Positions 1-12,019 of a stretch of 64,000 nt of DNA are shown in pieces; the first letter of the stretch is position 1; each line of letters begins with the position of its first letter. The stretch is from Paracentrotus lividus (Eukaryota; Echinodermata; Echinoidea; Camarodonta; Echinidae): NCBI GenBank assembly GCA_940671915.1, contig CALNVZ010003429.1, forward strand, positions 21,159,730-21,223,729, in the 5' to 3' direction. The notes under the pieces are model-generated. The model was given only the letters and a program-made list of their open reading frames with translations. It was not told the origin of the DNA and searched no databases. A program made the position numbers and the translations under genes.

Positions 1-371
1 CACCTTGCATCAACTAGAACTGTTTTTCATCAGTCATGAAAGTTAGAGTTGTGATCTAATGGGAGAGAAGTCCCCCATGTTCATGCCCTTATCCTTCTTT
101 AATGGCTTGAACCAAGCCCCTTGCTTGAACTGACAACATTCAAATCCCTAGTATAACATTCATAGCATTGGGGTTGGAAAATTTGACAGAGATATGCTTT
201 CTAAAAAATTAGTAATTTGCTTCAATTTGTTTTGTTATAAACGTTTTATTTGTCTGCTTTTATAAAAGGAAAAATCATAAAAAATAAATAAAATGAATAT
301 ATAAAATGATATCAAGAAATCAACCAGCTTGTTTTATTAACCACTCAACTGAAATACCAAAATAAACCAAC

Positions 372-488
372 CTTGAGTTGATCTCTGATTAACGTAGCAG
401 TAGAAGCAGCAGCTTGGGCTGTATCTCTCTGGATGGTTGTCCCAAATTCACCCAGATCTTTTCTCATCTGATCCCATGCACTGCCAGA
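372..488 (-). CDS. BSDC1: BSDC1-like protein, early coding exon (partial gene)
   Basis: A 117-nt (39-codon) exon on the minus strand with an AG acceptor (489-490) and a GT donor (370-371), open throughout. The peptide contains AWDQMRKDLGEF, TIQRDTAQ and STATLIRDQL. This lines up with the N-terminal segment of BSD domain-containing protein 1 that in vertebrates carries a K-R-D-L-x-E-F...Q-H-D-T pattern followed by an alanine-rich helix. The BSD domain itself lies C-terminal and would be beyond the left edge. The BSDC1 match is from memory of the family over one short exon, so it is a good but not secure assignment. The gene reads away from the SAM-adaptor gene, and the two share the intervening promoter. 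Confidence 0.6.
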
Positions 489-559
489 CTACAAGATGAA
501 AGATGGGAAATGGTTATTGTAACTGTAGCCTACAGCAATATGGGCACCAGCTACGGTTT

Positions 560-1020
560 ATATCCACTTGGTCTAATAGCAGTTGGTCCAACCTTCTAAT
601 TGTCGGATACCACACGGGCTAAACCCATTTGGTCTACTATTAAGTATTAAAGTAGTTTAATTTCAACTTGGTCTAAAACATAATTGGTCTAATTTTCACT
701 TGGTCGAATTGCCAATTCGTCTAAAAAGAGCCAAACCATCTAATTGCATTTTCATCAAACTCCCAAATGAATATTTGGTCTACTATAAGTCAGTTACAGG
801 AATTGACTAAGTAGTGTTCTAAATTAGACAAAATGGACATCAGACAAAATGGACATTAGACGAAATGGAGATTAGAAAAAATGGTAAATAGGCGAAGTGG
901 CAGTTACACCAAATGGTAATTAGAAGAAATGGTTGTAGACAAAAGGGAATTGGACCTTGTGGTATGAGACCAAATGGGCATTAGTCAAAGTGGGTTCAGA
1001 CCAAATGGCAATTTACCCCA
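560..1020. repeat. Fold-back minisatellite of TTGGTCTAA units
   Basis: From about 565 to 790 the sequence repeats ACTTGGTCTAAT-like units of roughly 20-25 nt. From about 835 to 1015 the same unit recurs inverted (TTAGACCAAATGG). The two arms form an imperfect palindrome centred near 805. Related units recur at about 9605-9800 and 12975-13010. Confidence 0.7.
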
Positions 1021-1640
1021 GCTAAGGGCATGGGTTTATGACTCTAGTGTTAGGATTATTAAGGACAGGTGAAGATGGATGAAGGGCGTGTCCCCCCCCC
1101 CCCCCCCCTCAATTTTTAAAGCTTAACACTTTTTTATTTTCTATTGTCCGAGCATTTTTGATAAATTTTGTATTTGCCCACATGTCCAAAAGATAATTGT
1201 GATGACAATAAACTAAAGTTCTTTAATGCTGGGGGGGGGAGGGGGTTCAAATGAACACTTTCCCCTTTTTAACATTTAAAAGACATTCATGTATGTTGCG
1301 TACCCGTCAAACACCGCCCTGATATCGACAAGAAGTTATGGCAATCATTAGACTAGGCCCTATTAGCCTATAGATGATTAAACAAAAGACTTTGTTTTCA
1401 AGTCCCAAACTGAGGACAATTCGGCTTAATTAACATCAAATTTGTTTTAGAAGTTATGAATTTTTATTTTTTAAGTTGGACAAAGCGGTAAAAAATCTAC
1501 CCCTGCCCTAAACTGACCAGCCCCCGTCGCGAAGCGACGGGAACTGACGAGTCAGTAGACGTTTCTAGCGAAGTTTTTTTTTTTCTAGAGAAAAAAAAAA
1601 ATTCATCACAAATTTCGGGGTCAAGATAATTCATACTCAC

Positions 1641-1683
1641 ATTGAATCCAGACTGTGAAGGTCCTTCCTCGAATTGGTGACAT
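1641..1683 (-). CDS. Possible first exon of the BSDC1-like gene
   Basis: A 43-nt segment flanked on the minus strand by TTTGCAG (acceptor) and GTGAGTATG (strong donor). Read to exit in phase 0, as the 372-488 exon requires, it gives HQFEEGPSQSGFN with no stop. It could equally be a 5' UTR exon. The tryptophan-rich N-terminus of vertebrate BSDC1 is not visible here. Confidence 0.3.
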
Positions 1684-1689
1684 CTGCAA

Positions 1690-1905
1690 ATATTTCACTT
1701 GAAGTAATAAACTAATAATGAAGAAAAATACTGGAAAACAGAGACATCCACCACGTAATTTCTAATTTCAGTTGCAAGGTCAGGTCATCCGGAAGTGGAA
1801 CGTCGTCTGCTCCAACTTCACGTCTCCGTGCGTGCGCTGTTCAATTAATTCTTCGCACAGAATTATGGGACGGAGGTCATGAATCGAATGACGTCATTGA
1901 AAGAT
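1690..1905. promoter_or_regulatory. Divergent promoter with ETS, CRE and YY1-like sites
   Basis: This segment separates two genes transcribed in opposite directions. It contains CCGGAAGTG (ETS core, 1789-1797), a perfect palindromic CRE TGACGTCA (1889-1896) and AAGATGGCAGC (1901-1911), which resembles the YY1 site found at many initiator/start-codon regions. It is richer in CpG than its surroundings. There is no TATA box, as expected for a housekeeping bidirectional promoter. Function is inferred from motif content and gene arrangement. Confidence 0.55.
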
Positions 1906-4900
1906 GGCAGCGATGGCACCAAAATTTTTAGAAGAAACAAGACCAACGGAAAATTCATTTTGGTAAGTCAAAAAGCTCTTATATACTTTCATTTTTAGTC
2001 GTTGTTACGCGTGAAACATCATAGAAACCTTAACACAACATTTTAACATTAGATTGATTAAATTGACCAGTATAATTTACTTTGCGCTCATCATCACTGA
2101 TAGTTACGCTGTAAATGGGGGTGGTGAAAGTACAGCCCCACTCCCCGGTCAGAAACAAAATTCATTGTCACCACCGTGTGTCAGTCCAGCGGTTTCGATT
2201 TTGAAATGAATTTCCCCTGAAAAAAATGAAAACCATCAAATTGAGACCCTTTTCCATCATTTGTTACTCAGCAAATCAGCGAAAAAAGGTTATGTAGGCC
2301 TTCTCAATTATGATGAGATCAAGATGGATGCAAAAATAATATATGATGAATGATGACCTCACGGAGAAAAGTTCCTCCATAATATAGTAATTTATGCATG
2401 ACGCTCGAATGATCACGAATTAGCATATGAAATACACGACCATTGTGCCTTCCAATGAACAATAGTCACGATAAAATTTAGATTTGTCATTTATTTTTTT
2501 GGTAAGTCCTCATTTCTTTATGCGTTTTGAAATATTGGGCGTACGTCCGACAGTGGATTCGTTGAAGTTCCTTTTTATATTTCTCTTCTTTATTCTAAAA
2601 AAATATTGAAAGAGTGGGTCTACGCCCAACCGTTTTTGAAGTCGAGTCTTGCAGTTTTTCTTGCGAAATGGGTCCAATTTGGTTATGATTGACAGCGCGC
2701 ACGACAAAGCGGTCTTTATCGGGAACAGCTGAATCGCGTTGTTCAGTTACGGTCAACGCACTTCAGTCATCGCAACCGGGAGGCGGAGCTCCTCGCGATA
2801 GCTACCAGTAGCTAATCAGAGCGCCCAACAATCAAAATCCATTGTTCTCTATTTCTGTAAAAGCGGAATGGTAGACTTTTTTCCGTGGACCTGTTACTTG
2901 TCTTTGTGTCATTTTTTCTTGCAGTAGGGTCTATGTAACTTTACCTTTCTTGTTTTAATCATCACAGTTATTTTGCAACAAGAAGTAGAATCTATGTTGC
3001 TGTGCTGGATCCAGAATAAATTTGATATTATGATTAAACTATTGGACTGTCACTTATAAATTGCATACAACAAAGAGTATAGCTTTTGAAAAATTGTTAA
3101 GTACTATCCAGGTCTACGTCTCTATTTTTGTTTTTGGTGTGTTTTTTTTTGTGTGCTTTTTTTTCTACTTGCCTTTTCCTGCACAGTTTTCAACCATCCG
3201 CCCCACCAATTCCCGTCACCTTCCTCGGTCTTGGCGTTACTGTAAATTTGTAAAGAACAGAAAGAGAACAAATATAAGTCAAATCAACTTTGCCATCTTG
3301 TACTTGGATACATACATCTACAACACAAACACTTTTTACACAACCACAATATGGAGAAACATTGAAAATTCGGTTACCTTTCAGCCATTTTTCCGCTCTT
3401 GCTTTGTTGTCATTTATGACGAGATTTTTTGTTATGTTGCACAATTCAAACGAGAGAGGGAGACATTGCTCTCATTTTCTGGAGATCGAGAAAGATGATT
3501 TTCGGCCCGACTCATCTCTTTATTTTGTCTCTAATTTTCTTTCCTCCATTTTGTTTCTTATAATTTTGCAGTAACCAAAGGTACATTATTTTTCAAGAGA
3601 ATGAGTAATGTATAGTAGCCTAGGTCTCACCAAATTTGGTGTTAATGGTGCCTCCCCCCCCCCCCCCAAAAAAAGGGGAGAATTATAAGAATCATTCGTA
3701 AGTGCCTTCTCACACAATTTGGGTTAATATGGGAGCATTTTCCTAGCTCATATCCAGCTGTTGCTCATATCCCATAAATTAAAAAAAGCTGAAATGGCAA
3801 CTGAACAATGAAACAACAATCCTACAATCCAGGCCAACCGTAATATTCTGAATAAAAGAGAGATGACCTATTCTTGGGGGGGGGGAAAAAAAAAAAATCT
3901 TTTTTAAACGGTTTTATACTCGAGTATTTCCATTGAAAAACAAAATCGAAGTATTTTATATGCCTGTATACAAAACCTGTTAAAAGTTTAGGTAACTTAA
4001 AAATGCCGCTCTTACGCTATGTCTAAGTAGGTCATCAGTTGATTGAGTTTAAAACCATATATATATTATATATTAGTATAGATATTTCAAAATTATCCTG
4101 ATCAGCGCCCATTAGGGGGCCTTATTCTTCTGAAACCCTAATTCCTTTGGTAAACTTATGTGACTGAATATATCGGATTCAGGGTTTGATTACATGGGAA
4201 CTGAAGGGGCGCCTTCAAGAAATAAGGGGCACCGCCAAAATTTTCAAATTTAAGTCAGTGAGTGGTTTTCAAATTATCATGGGGGAGAGCTACTGCATGC
4301 CCTCTATTCCCTTTCGAAGCACATGACTGTGTTATGTTTGGAATCACCCATTCTCTCTTTTTTGTTGTATTTTGAAAACGCAAGTGTCATGTAAAACCCG
4401 ATGGATCGATGTCTACATCGATCGATCGATGTCATACAGGTCATGTCTGACCCTTTGTGACCCTGTTGATGATGCTTTTCCAAATAGCTCTGTCTTGTGC
4501 CAGGCGATGATGTCTACATGGAAATAGTCAAAGGGAGTGGGGGGGGGGGGGTGGCTGACTGTAAAACCTGACCCGCTACATTTGATTTGAAAAGATTTGT
4601 TTTTTGATATAATCCAAATGTGGTTATTTATTTATTTTATTTATTTATTTATTTTTTTTTTTTGTTTAAGCCAGAGAAGGTGAAGAATGCACAAAAGACC
4701 ATCCTCTAATCAACAGATTAGTGCAATGGATTGTATGCTTAAATCCCTGAAGAAACGTTATTGACCACTACAGTTCAAGTCGCTGCCACAGATTTACCAA
4801 ACAATAGCTCCTTGCTCCAACTTTTAGCCCCGCAATATTGTCATCATGTATTTAATTGCAAATGACACTAATCAATGGTAACATCCTTTATAGTCGATTG

Positions 4901-6239
4901 GTATAGTCTTCAGACTTACAATCAAGGGACCGCAGGTTCGAAGCCCATACTGTCCATTTTGTCTATTTCTGTAAAAAAATAAAAATAAAAAATAAAAAAA
5001 TAAAAAATAAAAAATAATAAAAAAATACTTAGGTTAAGGCACTTGGTTAGGCATTGAGTTAACCCTAGGGCTAGGGTTAGATAGTTAGGGTTAAGAATTA
5101 GGGTTAGGGTTAGGCGGCTAGGGTTAGGATTAGGGTTTACCCCTAGGGTTAGGCAGTTAGGTTAAGGGTTTAACCCTAGGGTTGAGAATTATGGTTAGGC
5201 ACTTAGGGTTAGGGTCCAAACCTAGGGTTAGGTAGTTAGGGTTAAGAATTAAGGTTAGGGTTAGGCAGTTAGGGTTATGGTTAGGTAGTTAGGGCTAAGA
5301 AGAATTAGGGTTAGGCATTGAGTTAGAGAGTTTAGGGTTAGGGCTAAGAATTAGGGTTAGGCAATAGGGTTAGGGTTCAACCCTAGGGTTAGGGTTAGGT
5401 AGTTAGGATTAAGAATTAGGGTTAGGGTTAGTTAGTGTTAGGATAGGGTTATAGCTAAGAATAAGGGTTAAGCAGTTAGTGTTAGGGTTCAACCTTAGGG
5501 TTAGAAATTAGATTCAACCCAAGGTTAGCACTAACCCTAAATTAGCACTAATGACCCTAGATTAGCATTACCCCTAGACTAGCACTAACCCGAGGTTAAT
5601 TAACCCTAGGTTAGCATTACCCCTAGACTAGCACTAACCCGCGGTTAGCATTAACCCTGGGTTAGCATTAACCCTAGGTTAGCACTAATACGAGGTTAGC
5701 ATTAACCCTAAACTTGAGCCCTAACCCTAAGTGCCCATAAGGTTTTGGTAAGACTAGCACTAACCTGAGGTTAGCACTAAACCTAGATTAGCGAGGTTAG
5801 CACTTACCCTAACCCGTAGTGCCTTACCTAGAGTTATTGCTAATGCTAACCTATGTCCCTTAGGCCTACCCTAAACCTAACCCTAGGGTTAGTGCTAACC
5901 TCAGAATAGGGCTAGCCAAATTAACCCTCGAGTTGAACCTCAACCCTAACTGCCTAACCCTATGGGTCTAACCCTAACTGCCTAACCCTAAAGTGCCTAA
6001 CCCTAACCCTTATTCTAACTGCCTATCCATTACTACTGAACGGAACACATTGTAAATAAGCTCTATATAGGGCTTTCATTGGTCATCCCGTCAGCTATTG
6101 AATGTTGTTATACTATTTTGTATTTCTATTATTATCATAGGGCCCATGCCATTGATGGGAAATGAAAGCGTAGCTCCTATGTCATATTTTTAGTAGGCAT
6201 AGCAATGAAAATAAATAAATAAATAAATAAATAAATGAA

Positions 6240-6306
<67 letters not shown>

Positions 6307-9300
6307 GTTAATTAATTAAAGAAATAAATTTATAAATAGATACAATGCAATACATTTATGGAGCGCCGTGTGTGTATCGGATAACACACAGCGCGCTCCA
6401 TACACTGTGTGCACAAAAAAAAAAAAATAGACTATCGGATCGGCGACATACAATCAGCGCAAAAATAACACTCGGAGCCCTTGAAACTATATAAAATATC
6501 CGTAAAAATGAGTAATCCTTGGTATGGAGGTCGGTCAGACATCAATTCTAAAGTCAAACTTGGATTGTCAAATGGATCATTAGATAGCAGATCGATTAAA
6601 GAACAAGGCAGTGGATTAACAAAGGTAAGGAAGTCAAACTCGGAAGAAGGCGAAACTGATGTTGACTGCGTGATTAATAGTGTGGCATGAGTGTGAAATA
6701 CAATGTCAATGCACGGGGAAGAAGCCCATCGAAAGTTACGGTAACCAGCTAGGCAATTGCCATGCCCATGAATGTCCTCTTTGCTTGGGATTGCTTGGAC
6801 TGACTTTAGAGTAAAACTAAAGTTGTGACTGTCTGAAGAATGCCTGACATGAGTGACTGACATGAGGTACATGTAGATCTAGATCTAGATCTAACGTTAG
6901 TTGTTGCCGTCTGTGATTAAAAAATAGTAATAATAATAATACAAATATTTTAAATAAAATCTTTTCTGCTTGAATGGATTTCATCAGAAAGAGAAAGAAG
7001 AAGAAGAAGGGAAAAAAAGAAGAAGAAAGAACAGAAATCAACAAATATGTGAAGCAGATAAATAAAGTAAAGAACTTTTCTTGACAGTTTATAATTATTT
7101 AGATCTAAGTATTTTACTCATTAATTATTCAACTTTTAACATTATTGATACATTACAAATTAACCCAGTTTTAGACTAATGATGATAATTAAAGTGGACG
7201 ATTTTGTAATTGAATCTAGAATGTAGATCTAGTAAATCTAGAGGATTCTCACCTGGTGGTCAACTCTCCCAGGGACTAATTCCACCTGACATGTCCCCCA
7301 GGCCAGAGAGGACTAGGATCTATTCCTGCGGAGGACAAGTCCACCTGAAGGGAAAACTACAACAACAAGAATCATTAAATTCTGACATCTGTGACAGTGA
7401 TGCAAGAAATGCATGTCTTGGGGAGCAGTCTTTCTTTGGACTTGTCAGATGGAAGTTTTGGGGATTTTACTTTTTGGGAGCTGTCCTGATACAGCCTTTT
7501 TTTGTGAACATCTTCAAATAAAAATATATTTATGGAAACCATGCTCAAGTTCATTAGGATTTAGGCCTACATAAAAGACGGTTTTGGTTGTGCATTTGTG
7601 TCCACTTTATTTTACAAGTAAATGTTTCCAGTCCACTGCCCCCTCACCTACTTTCAAATCCTGGATTGGCCACTGACTTATTCTTATCTGACAATAACTG
7701 TACATTGCTCATAGCATCATAGGCCAACAGTACATGTACGATTGTGTACACTTTATTAAAGCCAGTAGCATCATTGACTATCATAAATTATATAAGAAGG
7801 AAGTTGGGCTTAGTAAATTGTTAGTTTAACCCATTCTGTCACCTAGTCAGGTCAACTAACTTGCCATTGTATTGAGTTGAGTTCGACCTTGGCCCTATCT
7901 TAACCATGTGACATTGTGGGCTTATAAATTGCTCAGATTATCTCTTGTACATGTAGGGCCTAAATGTAAGTTTTGTCTTGTCTTTTCATTAATGCCCACA
8001 CTGCACAGTCAATGTGCTGATCATCATGGCATTGTCCAAATGTAAGTTCAAAGTTAAACAAATATCATACAACATGGATGAGAGGTTTGTAAATTTGAAG
8101 CCAACAAAGGAATTTGTTGAGACACATCTTAAAATTTGTAAAACAAATATTTAAAATTTGAATTAAAAAAAAAAAAATTATAAATAATCTTTAATTTTGA
8201 TGACTGAGCAGCTCTTGTACCAATGCAGTGTCACACTGGGAAGCAAAAGGGTGGTAGAAATGAGAGATCCCATTCTTGATGGTATTTTGTTGTAATCTGA
8301 ATTACTGATCCACATTCATGGTCCTCCTTTTTGATACAAAAGGCAACATTTAATTTGATTTAAAATCAAAGCAATCCTTTGATTATTGGAAGAAATTAAT
8401 TTCTGCTGCTATATTTCAAAGCTGACATAGTGACACATCCCATTCCAAGATCTAGTCAACTTACAAAATGGAAAATAATATAAATGAACTGAACTCTTTG
8501 ATGTGTACTTGTTCATTAATATTTCTCTGCCCTTGTATCTCTTTTATATCCTTTAGAAGTCAAGCCGAGTCAAGAAGTCTGTGTACCTATGGACTCCTGC
8601 TGATGTGAGGTCATGGCTACAGAGGAAACACAGAGAACATTTTGAGCGCTACTACTCCTTATTTCTTGAACATGACATATCGGGTAATTATTCTCCTTTT
8701 TCATTACACAGTCTTGACTGTGATTAATATTACAGTTGATTTTACATTTAAATGAGCTTGTACATGTATGTCATTGGTTGGATGATAAAAACTTGTACAT
8801 CTGAAATTTTGTGAAATTTACAATTGTTTTGTTTTATATGTACATTGTAAGTCCAGGTATTCAGTTAAGTGATGCTCTGTTCAAATCCCAGCATTCTCAC
8901 CCCCATAATGAAACCGCCACAGCGTGTCAAAGAAAAGGCGATCCAATAGGATATAGTGCATTAGCCGCCATGATTTTTGCTTGAGATCCTGAACACTTGA
9001 CATTTTTAAGATAGAAGGTTTTGTCACCCCACCGATGATGTAATCCTTTGAAATAGTTTGCAAATTCATTACAATCAACACTGTGACACTTGAAGAAAAC
9101 AGAATCTATCTTCTAGAACCCTTACCACGATAATGATGGCATTGATCTCAGTTTGGATTTCATTTCAAATTGAATTTTTTCATTATTAATCATAACAGAA
9201 AATAGGCATTGAGGGGTTATATCAATGTTCATTTATCAGTAAATTGCTAGTTGGTCTAAGCCCGCTCTGCCTACACTGTAAAAAATATTTGTATTTGTAC

Positions 9301-11954
9301 AGCAAATCTGCTGTCAGCAGAGTCGCTGTAAAAACGTAATTTGAAAAACAATTTTGTTGTAAATTTCTCCTGCAAATAATAACGTGAGAAATACAAAATA
9401 TATACACCAGGAGTAACACATTTTTTCCGTTTTAACCAAATATAAGCTATAGAACTCTTAATGATTTTTTTTCCCTTCTCTTTCATTAATTATTAGAGGA
9501 GAAATTTACAACAAAACTGTTATTTTAAATTACATTTTTGTATGGCGACTCTGCTGACATCACTTTTCTGTATTTTTTTTTTTACAGTGTAGTTTATGCC
9601 CCTTTGGTCTCATCCCACATGGTCTAATTCCATTGCATGTACAACCTTGTTGTCAACCAGTCTTGTTGCCACTTCGCCTATTTATTTTTTAATTTCCATT
9701 TCGTCTAATGTCCACATGGTCTAACACCACTTTGTCAATTACATATACACAATTTGGCTATTAGACAAACTGGCAATTAGACCAAGTACAATGTATGTAT
9801 GTACATGTATAAGGGTTAATTTCAAACAGGTACACCATTAAATTGTTTATGTATGGTGTTACACAATGTAAATCACTTGGAAGAGGAAGTTGTGATAACA
9901 TTAATAGGCTGACCCTCTGGACTCAGTTTCACATGTAATTTAATACTAAATGTACAGTCTGGTTATATTTTATTATGTGCAATTAAATACTACATGTTGG
10001 CATGAATCCAGTGAGGGGGGGGGGGGGGGGGGGGGGATGGCTTACATGTATGCCCCTTAAAAAGGGCCTAATATTAATTATATTATATTATACTAATTAT
10101 ATTAAAAGTGAACACCCCAAGTTTACTTTAGAATACTGTTTGGAGTGCAGGAGGGAAAGGAGTAGATAAAAGTACATTGTACATTTGATTAAGTAGCATT
10201 ATTTTTACATTTACAACAGATCTATATCATTTGAGCAGGGGCTACATGTAGGCCTACATGTAGTTCATATGTAGTTCATATACCAGCCCACTAATCTACA
10301 TTGTAACCCCAGAACACCCAAATTCTGAACTTGAGCCCATTGCACTCGTCCCATGTACAATACAGCCTCCAAGAAATGTCAATTCCGACAACCTACATTT
10401 TGTATAAAGTCAGTGCACAGCCCTACTCTGAAGAGTTATGTTTCTTTTGTGGTAAAATCAATGTATATTTGTTGTGAACCCCAAAATATCACCATGGAAA
10501 CTGTGATGACTAAACAACTCCGTTTATCACTTCCAGACTTTCCAAAGAAAGGAGTGAATCATTGAGAGCTGTCTATTATTGCTCATGTGAAGTACAGGTC
10601 AGGGACTTGTGCAACATAATGTAGATACTGTTCATATACAGAAGTGCATCTCTCCCTTTATAAATTATGCAAATATTATGCATATTATGAGTGTGCGCAT
10701 GTATGTACTCTATCCTCATTATTAAAAGTTTAGGAGCACCTGAAATTTGTGTGTATAGTACATGTATGCCATTTTGCTTATTTCCATTGGTAATTTCTGT
10801 TCATTTGACTGTGAGTTATTAAATGAAACTTTGCATACAGCTTCAGGAGGTCATTAACTGAGCTCCTGCAACATTTTGTATGATATTGGGTTTAATTTAA
10901 AGACCTAAACTTTCTTTTCATTTATATAATTTAAACTGAAGCATCAGGCTATAAAGATATATTGGTTTCTTTTATAATATGACTTTGATTTTATTGATAT
11001 ATTTGCAGGAAGAGCCTTGGTAAGACTGAATGATATGAAGCTAGAAAGGATGGGAATTGAGAACAAAGAACATAGGTATATATTAATTTAAAGAGACTCT
11101 ACTACAATAGCCCTGTGTGGCCTCACTTCAAGTTGTAAAACACTCAAGCTTTCAAGTTCTTTCTAATACAGTGGGGGATCCAGGCGGGGGCGCAGGGGAC
11201 GCTCGCCCAAGCCCCCTATAATTTGAAAACCGCTCATTGACTGTACATGAACATGCTAAAATCAGAAAATTTTGGCGGCGCCCCCCCCCCCCCCCCCCCC
11301 CCATCCTGAAATCCTGTATCTGCCACTGTAATATAACCCAGAATGCAACATTCTGAGCATATATACATGTGCATGAAGTCTTTTTTTCTTCCAGTCAAAG
11401 TGCTGCTTCAATAATACTGAAGATACATGTAGATGCACTTTTATGCCCACGTACATGATTAGAAATTAATCCCTGATTCTTTAAAGCATAAATAATATTG
11501 TTTGTATCACAAATAATTTACAGAATGAGTATAATGCCTTTTACATACATTTCCTAAAAACTCTGATATAAACCCAATTATAGGGTAAAGTTGAATTTTG
11601 AACCCTATTTTATTTTGATTTCTGTAGCAAAAGGTAAAGATTAGCTTTACAGAGTGCTACCCAACCTTAGAGCATGTTGCACCTTTAAACTATGTACTCA
11701 CATTGTCTCTTTTTCATTGCATGTTACAAGATAAATGCTATTTTTTGTATGCCAGATTGCCTTGAGTAATTTGCGTAATGGAAATAGTGCTGTGTAAAAA
11801 AAAACAGATACTATTTTTTTTCTGATTTCCTATTTTTTCTTTTATTATCTTCAGATTGGACCTTTACGAGCAGATTCTCAAGCTTCGGATCAAACATGAA
11901 CAACACGAGCTGAAACTACTTCGGAAAACAGATCTTATGGTGGTGAAGGATTGA
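1904..11954 (+). CDS. Aveugle/SAMD10/SAMD12-like SAM-domain adaptor
   Basis: Multi-exon gene for a small sterile-alpha-motif protein. Proposed coding exons are 1904-1962, 6513-6624, 8557-8683, 11009-11075 and 11855-11954, phases agreeing at every junction, 154 aa. Exons 3-5 are secure: they encode SVYLWTPADV, LEHDISGRALVRLNDMKL and ERMGI, the core of the Aveugle (HYP)/SAMD10/SAMD12 SAM domain at about residues 66-130, then a basic C-terminal helix. In flies this SAM protein links the CNK and KSR scaffolds in Ras/MAPK signalling. The 5' end is less certain. ATG 1904 has a good Kozak context inside a YY1-like motif, but the exon-2 acceptor (AAATGAG) lacks a pyrimidine tract. An alternative model joins ATG 1879 (reading frame open back to 1849) directly to 8557, giving 125 aa. 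A third starts at ATG 6508 in exon 2. All keep the SAM frame. Confidence 0.75.
1963..4890. other. First intron, left part: no gene recognised
   Basis: AT-rich intron with poly-C (about 3654-3667) and poly-G (about 3876-3884 and 4540-4551) tracts and short A/T runs. A CpG-richer patch at about 2640-2840 with two CCAAT-type sites may be an extra promoter or a repeat. Reading frames here are short and lack family signatures. Confidence 0.5.
4893..4950 (+). repeat. tRNA-like SINE head
   Basis: The segment aligns with the 5' half of a tRNA: a D-arm-like TAGTCGATTGGTATAGTC, an anticodon-arm-like stretch, and a perfect B-box type GGTTCGAAGCC (4935-4945). An A-rich tail follows at once (4974-5025). 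The stems do not pair well enough for a functional tRNA, so a tRNA-derived SINE fragment is more likely. Confidence 0.55.
5034..6028. repeat. Inverted (head-to-head) telomere-like TTAGGG/CCCTAA array
   Basis: From about 5034 to 5510 the plus strand is dominated by degenerate TTAGGG units, often in the higher-order form GTTAGGCAGTTAGGGTTA. After a turnover near 5510-5520 it is dominated by CCCTAA units. The right arm also carries a GTTAGCACTAACCCTAG variant. Unit spacing is irregular, so the array is old. It lies inside intron 1 of the SAM-adaptor gene. Confidence 0.85.
6205..6307. repeat. (AAAT)n microsatellite
   Basis: Nearly uninterrupted AAAT/AATA tetranucleotide repeat of about 100 nt following the telomere-like array. 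Confidence 0.95.
9272..9591. mobile_element. MITE with TACACTGTAAAAA termini, copy 1
   Basis: 320-bp element beginning TACACTGTAAAAAATAT and ending TTTTTTTACAGTGTA. Long imperfect inverted arms each contain an AGTCGC-type block and a GTAAATTTCTCC block. It is flanked by TA, as for Tc1/mariner-like non-autonomous elements. It lies in intron 3 of the SAM-adaptor gene. Confidence 0.8.
10017..10036. repeat. Poly-G tract
   Basis: A run of about 20 consecutive G on the plus strand. No inverted termini are visible around it, unlike many other G-runs in the window. Confidence 0.9.
11167..11330. mobile_element. Short MITE, CAGTGG-GGATCCAGG ends with G/C tract
   Basis: 164-bp element bounded by TACAGTGG-GGATCCAGG and the inverted ATCCTGTATCTGCCACTGTA, with a run of about 22 C inside. 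It belongs to the same family as the segments at 19862, 34864 and 51870. Non-autonomous; no coding sequence. Confidence 0.7.
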
Positions 11955-12019
11955 TTAGAACTTGAGAAATGTTTGCATTGATGACACTTGCACTCTGTCC
12001 ATGTGTCCTGTTCAACAGT

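Noticed and set aside
3061-3574. Overlapping plus-strand frames in intron 1
   Set aside because: F/S/T-rich translation of T-rich DNA, no conserved features.
6432-6872. 146-codon minus-strand frame opposite the possible exon 6508-6624
   Set aside because: No recognisable domain; the plus strand has an in-phase exon with a consensus donor, so the minus frame is its shadow.
7210-7521. 103-codon frame in intron 2 of the SAM-adaptor gene
   Set aside because: No domain, no splice or promoter support, and the C-terminus reads through an AT-rich stretch; likely chance.
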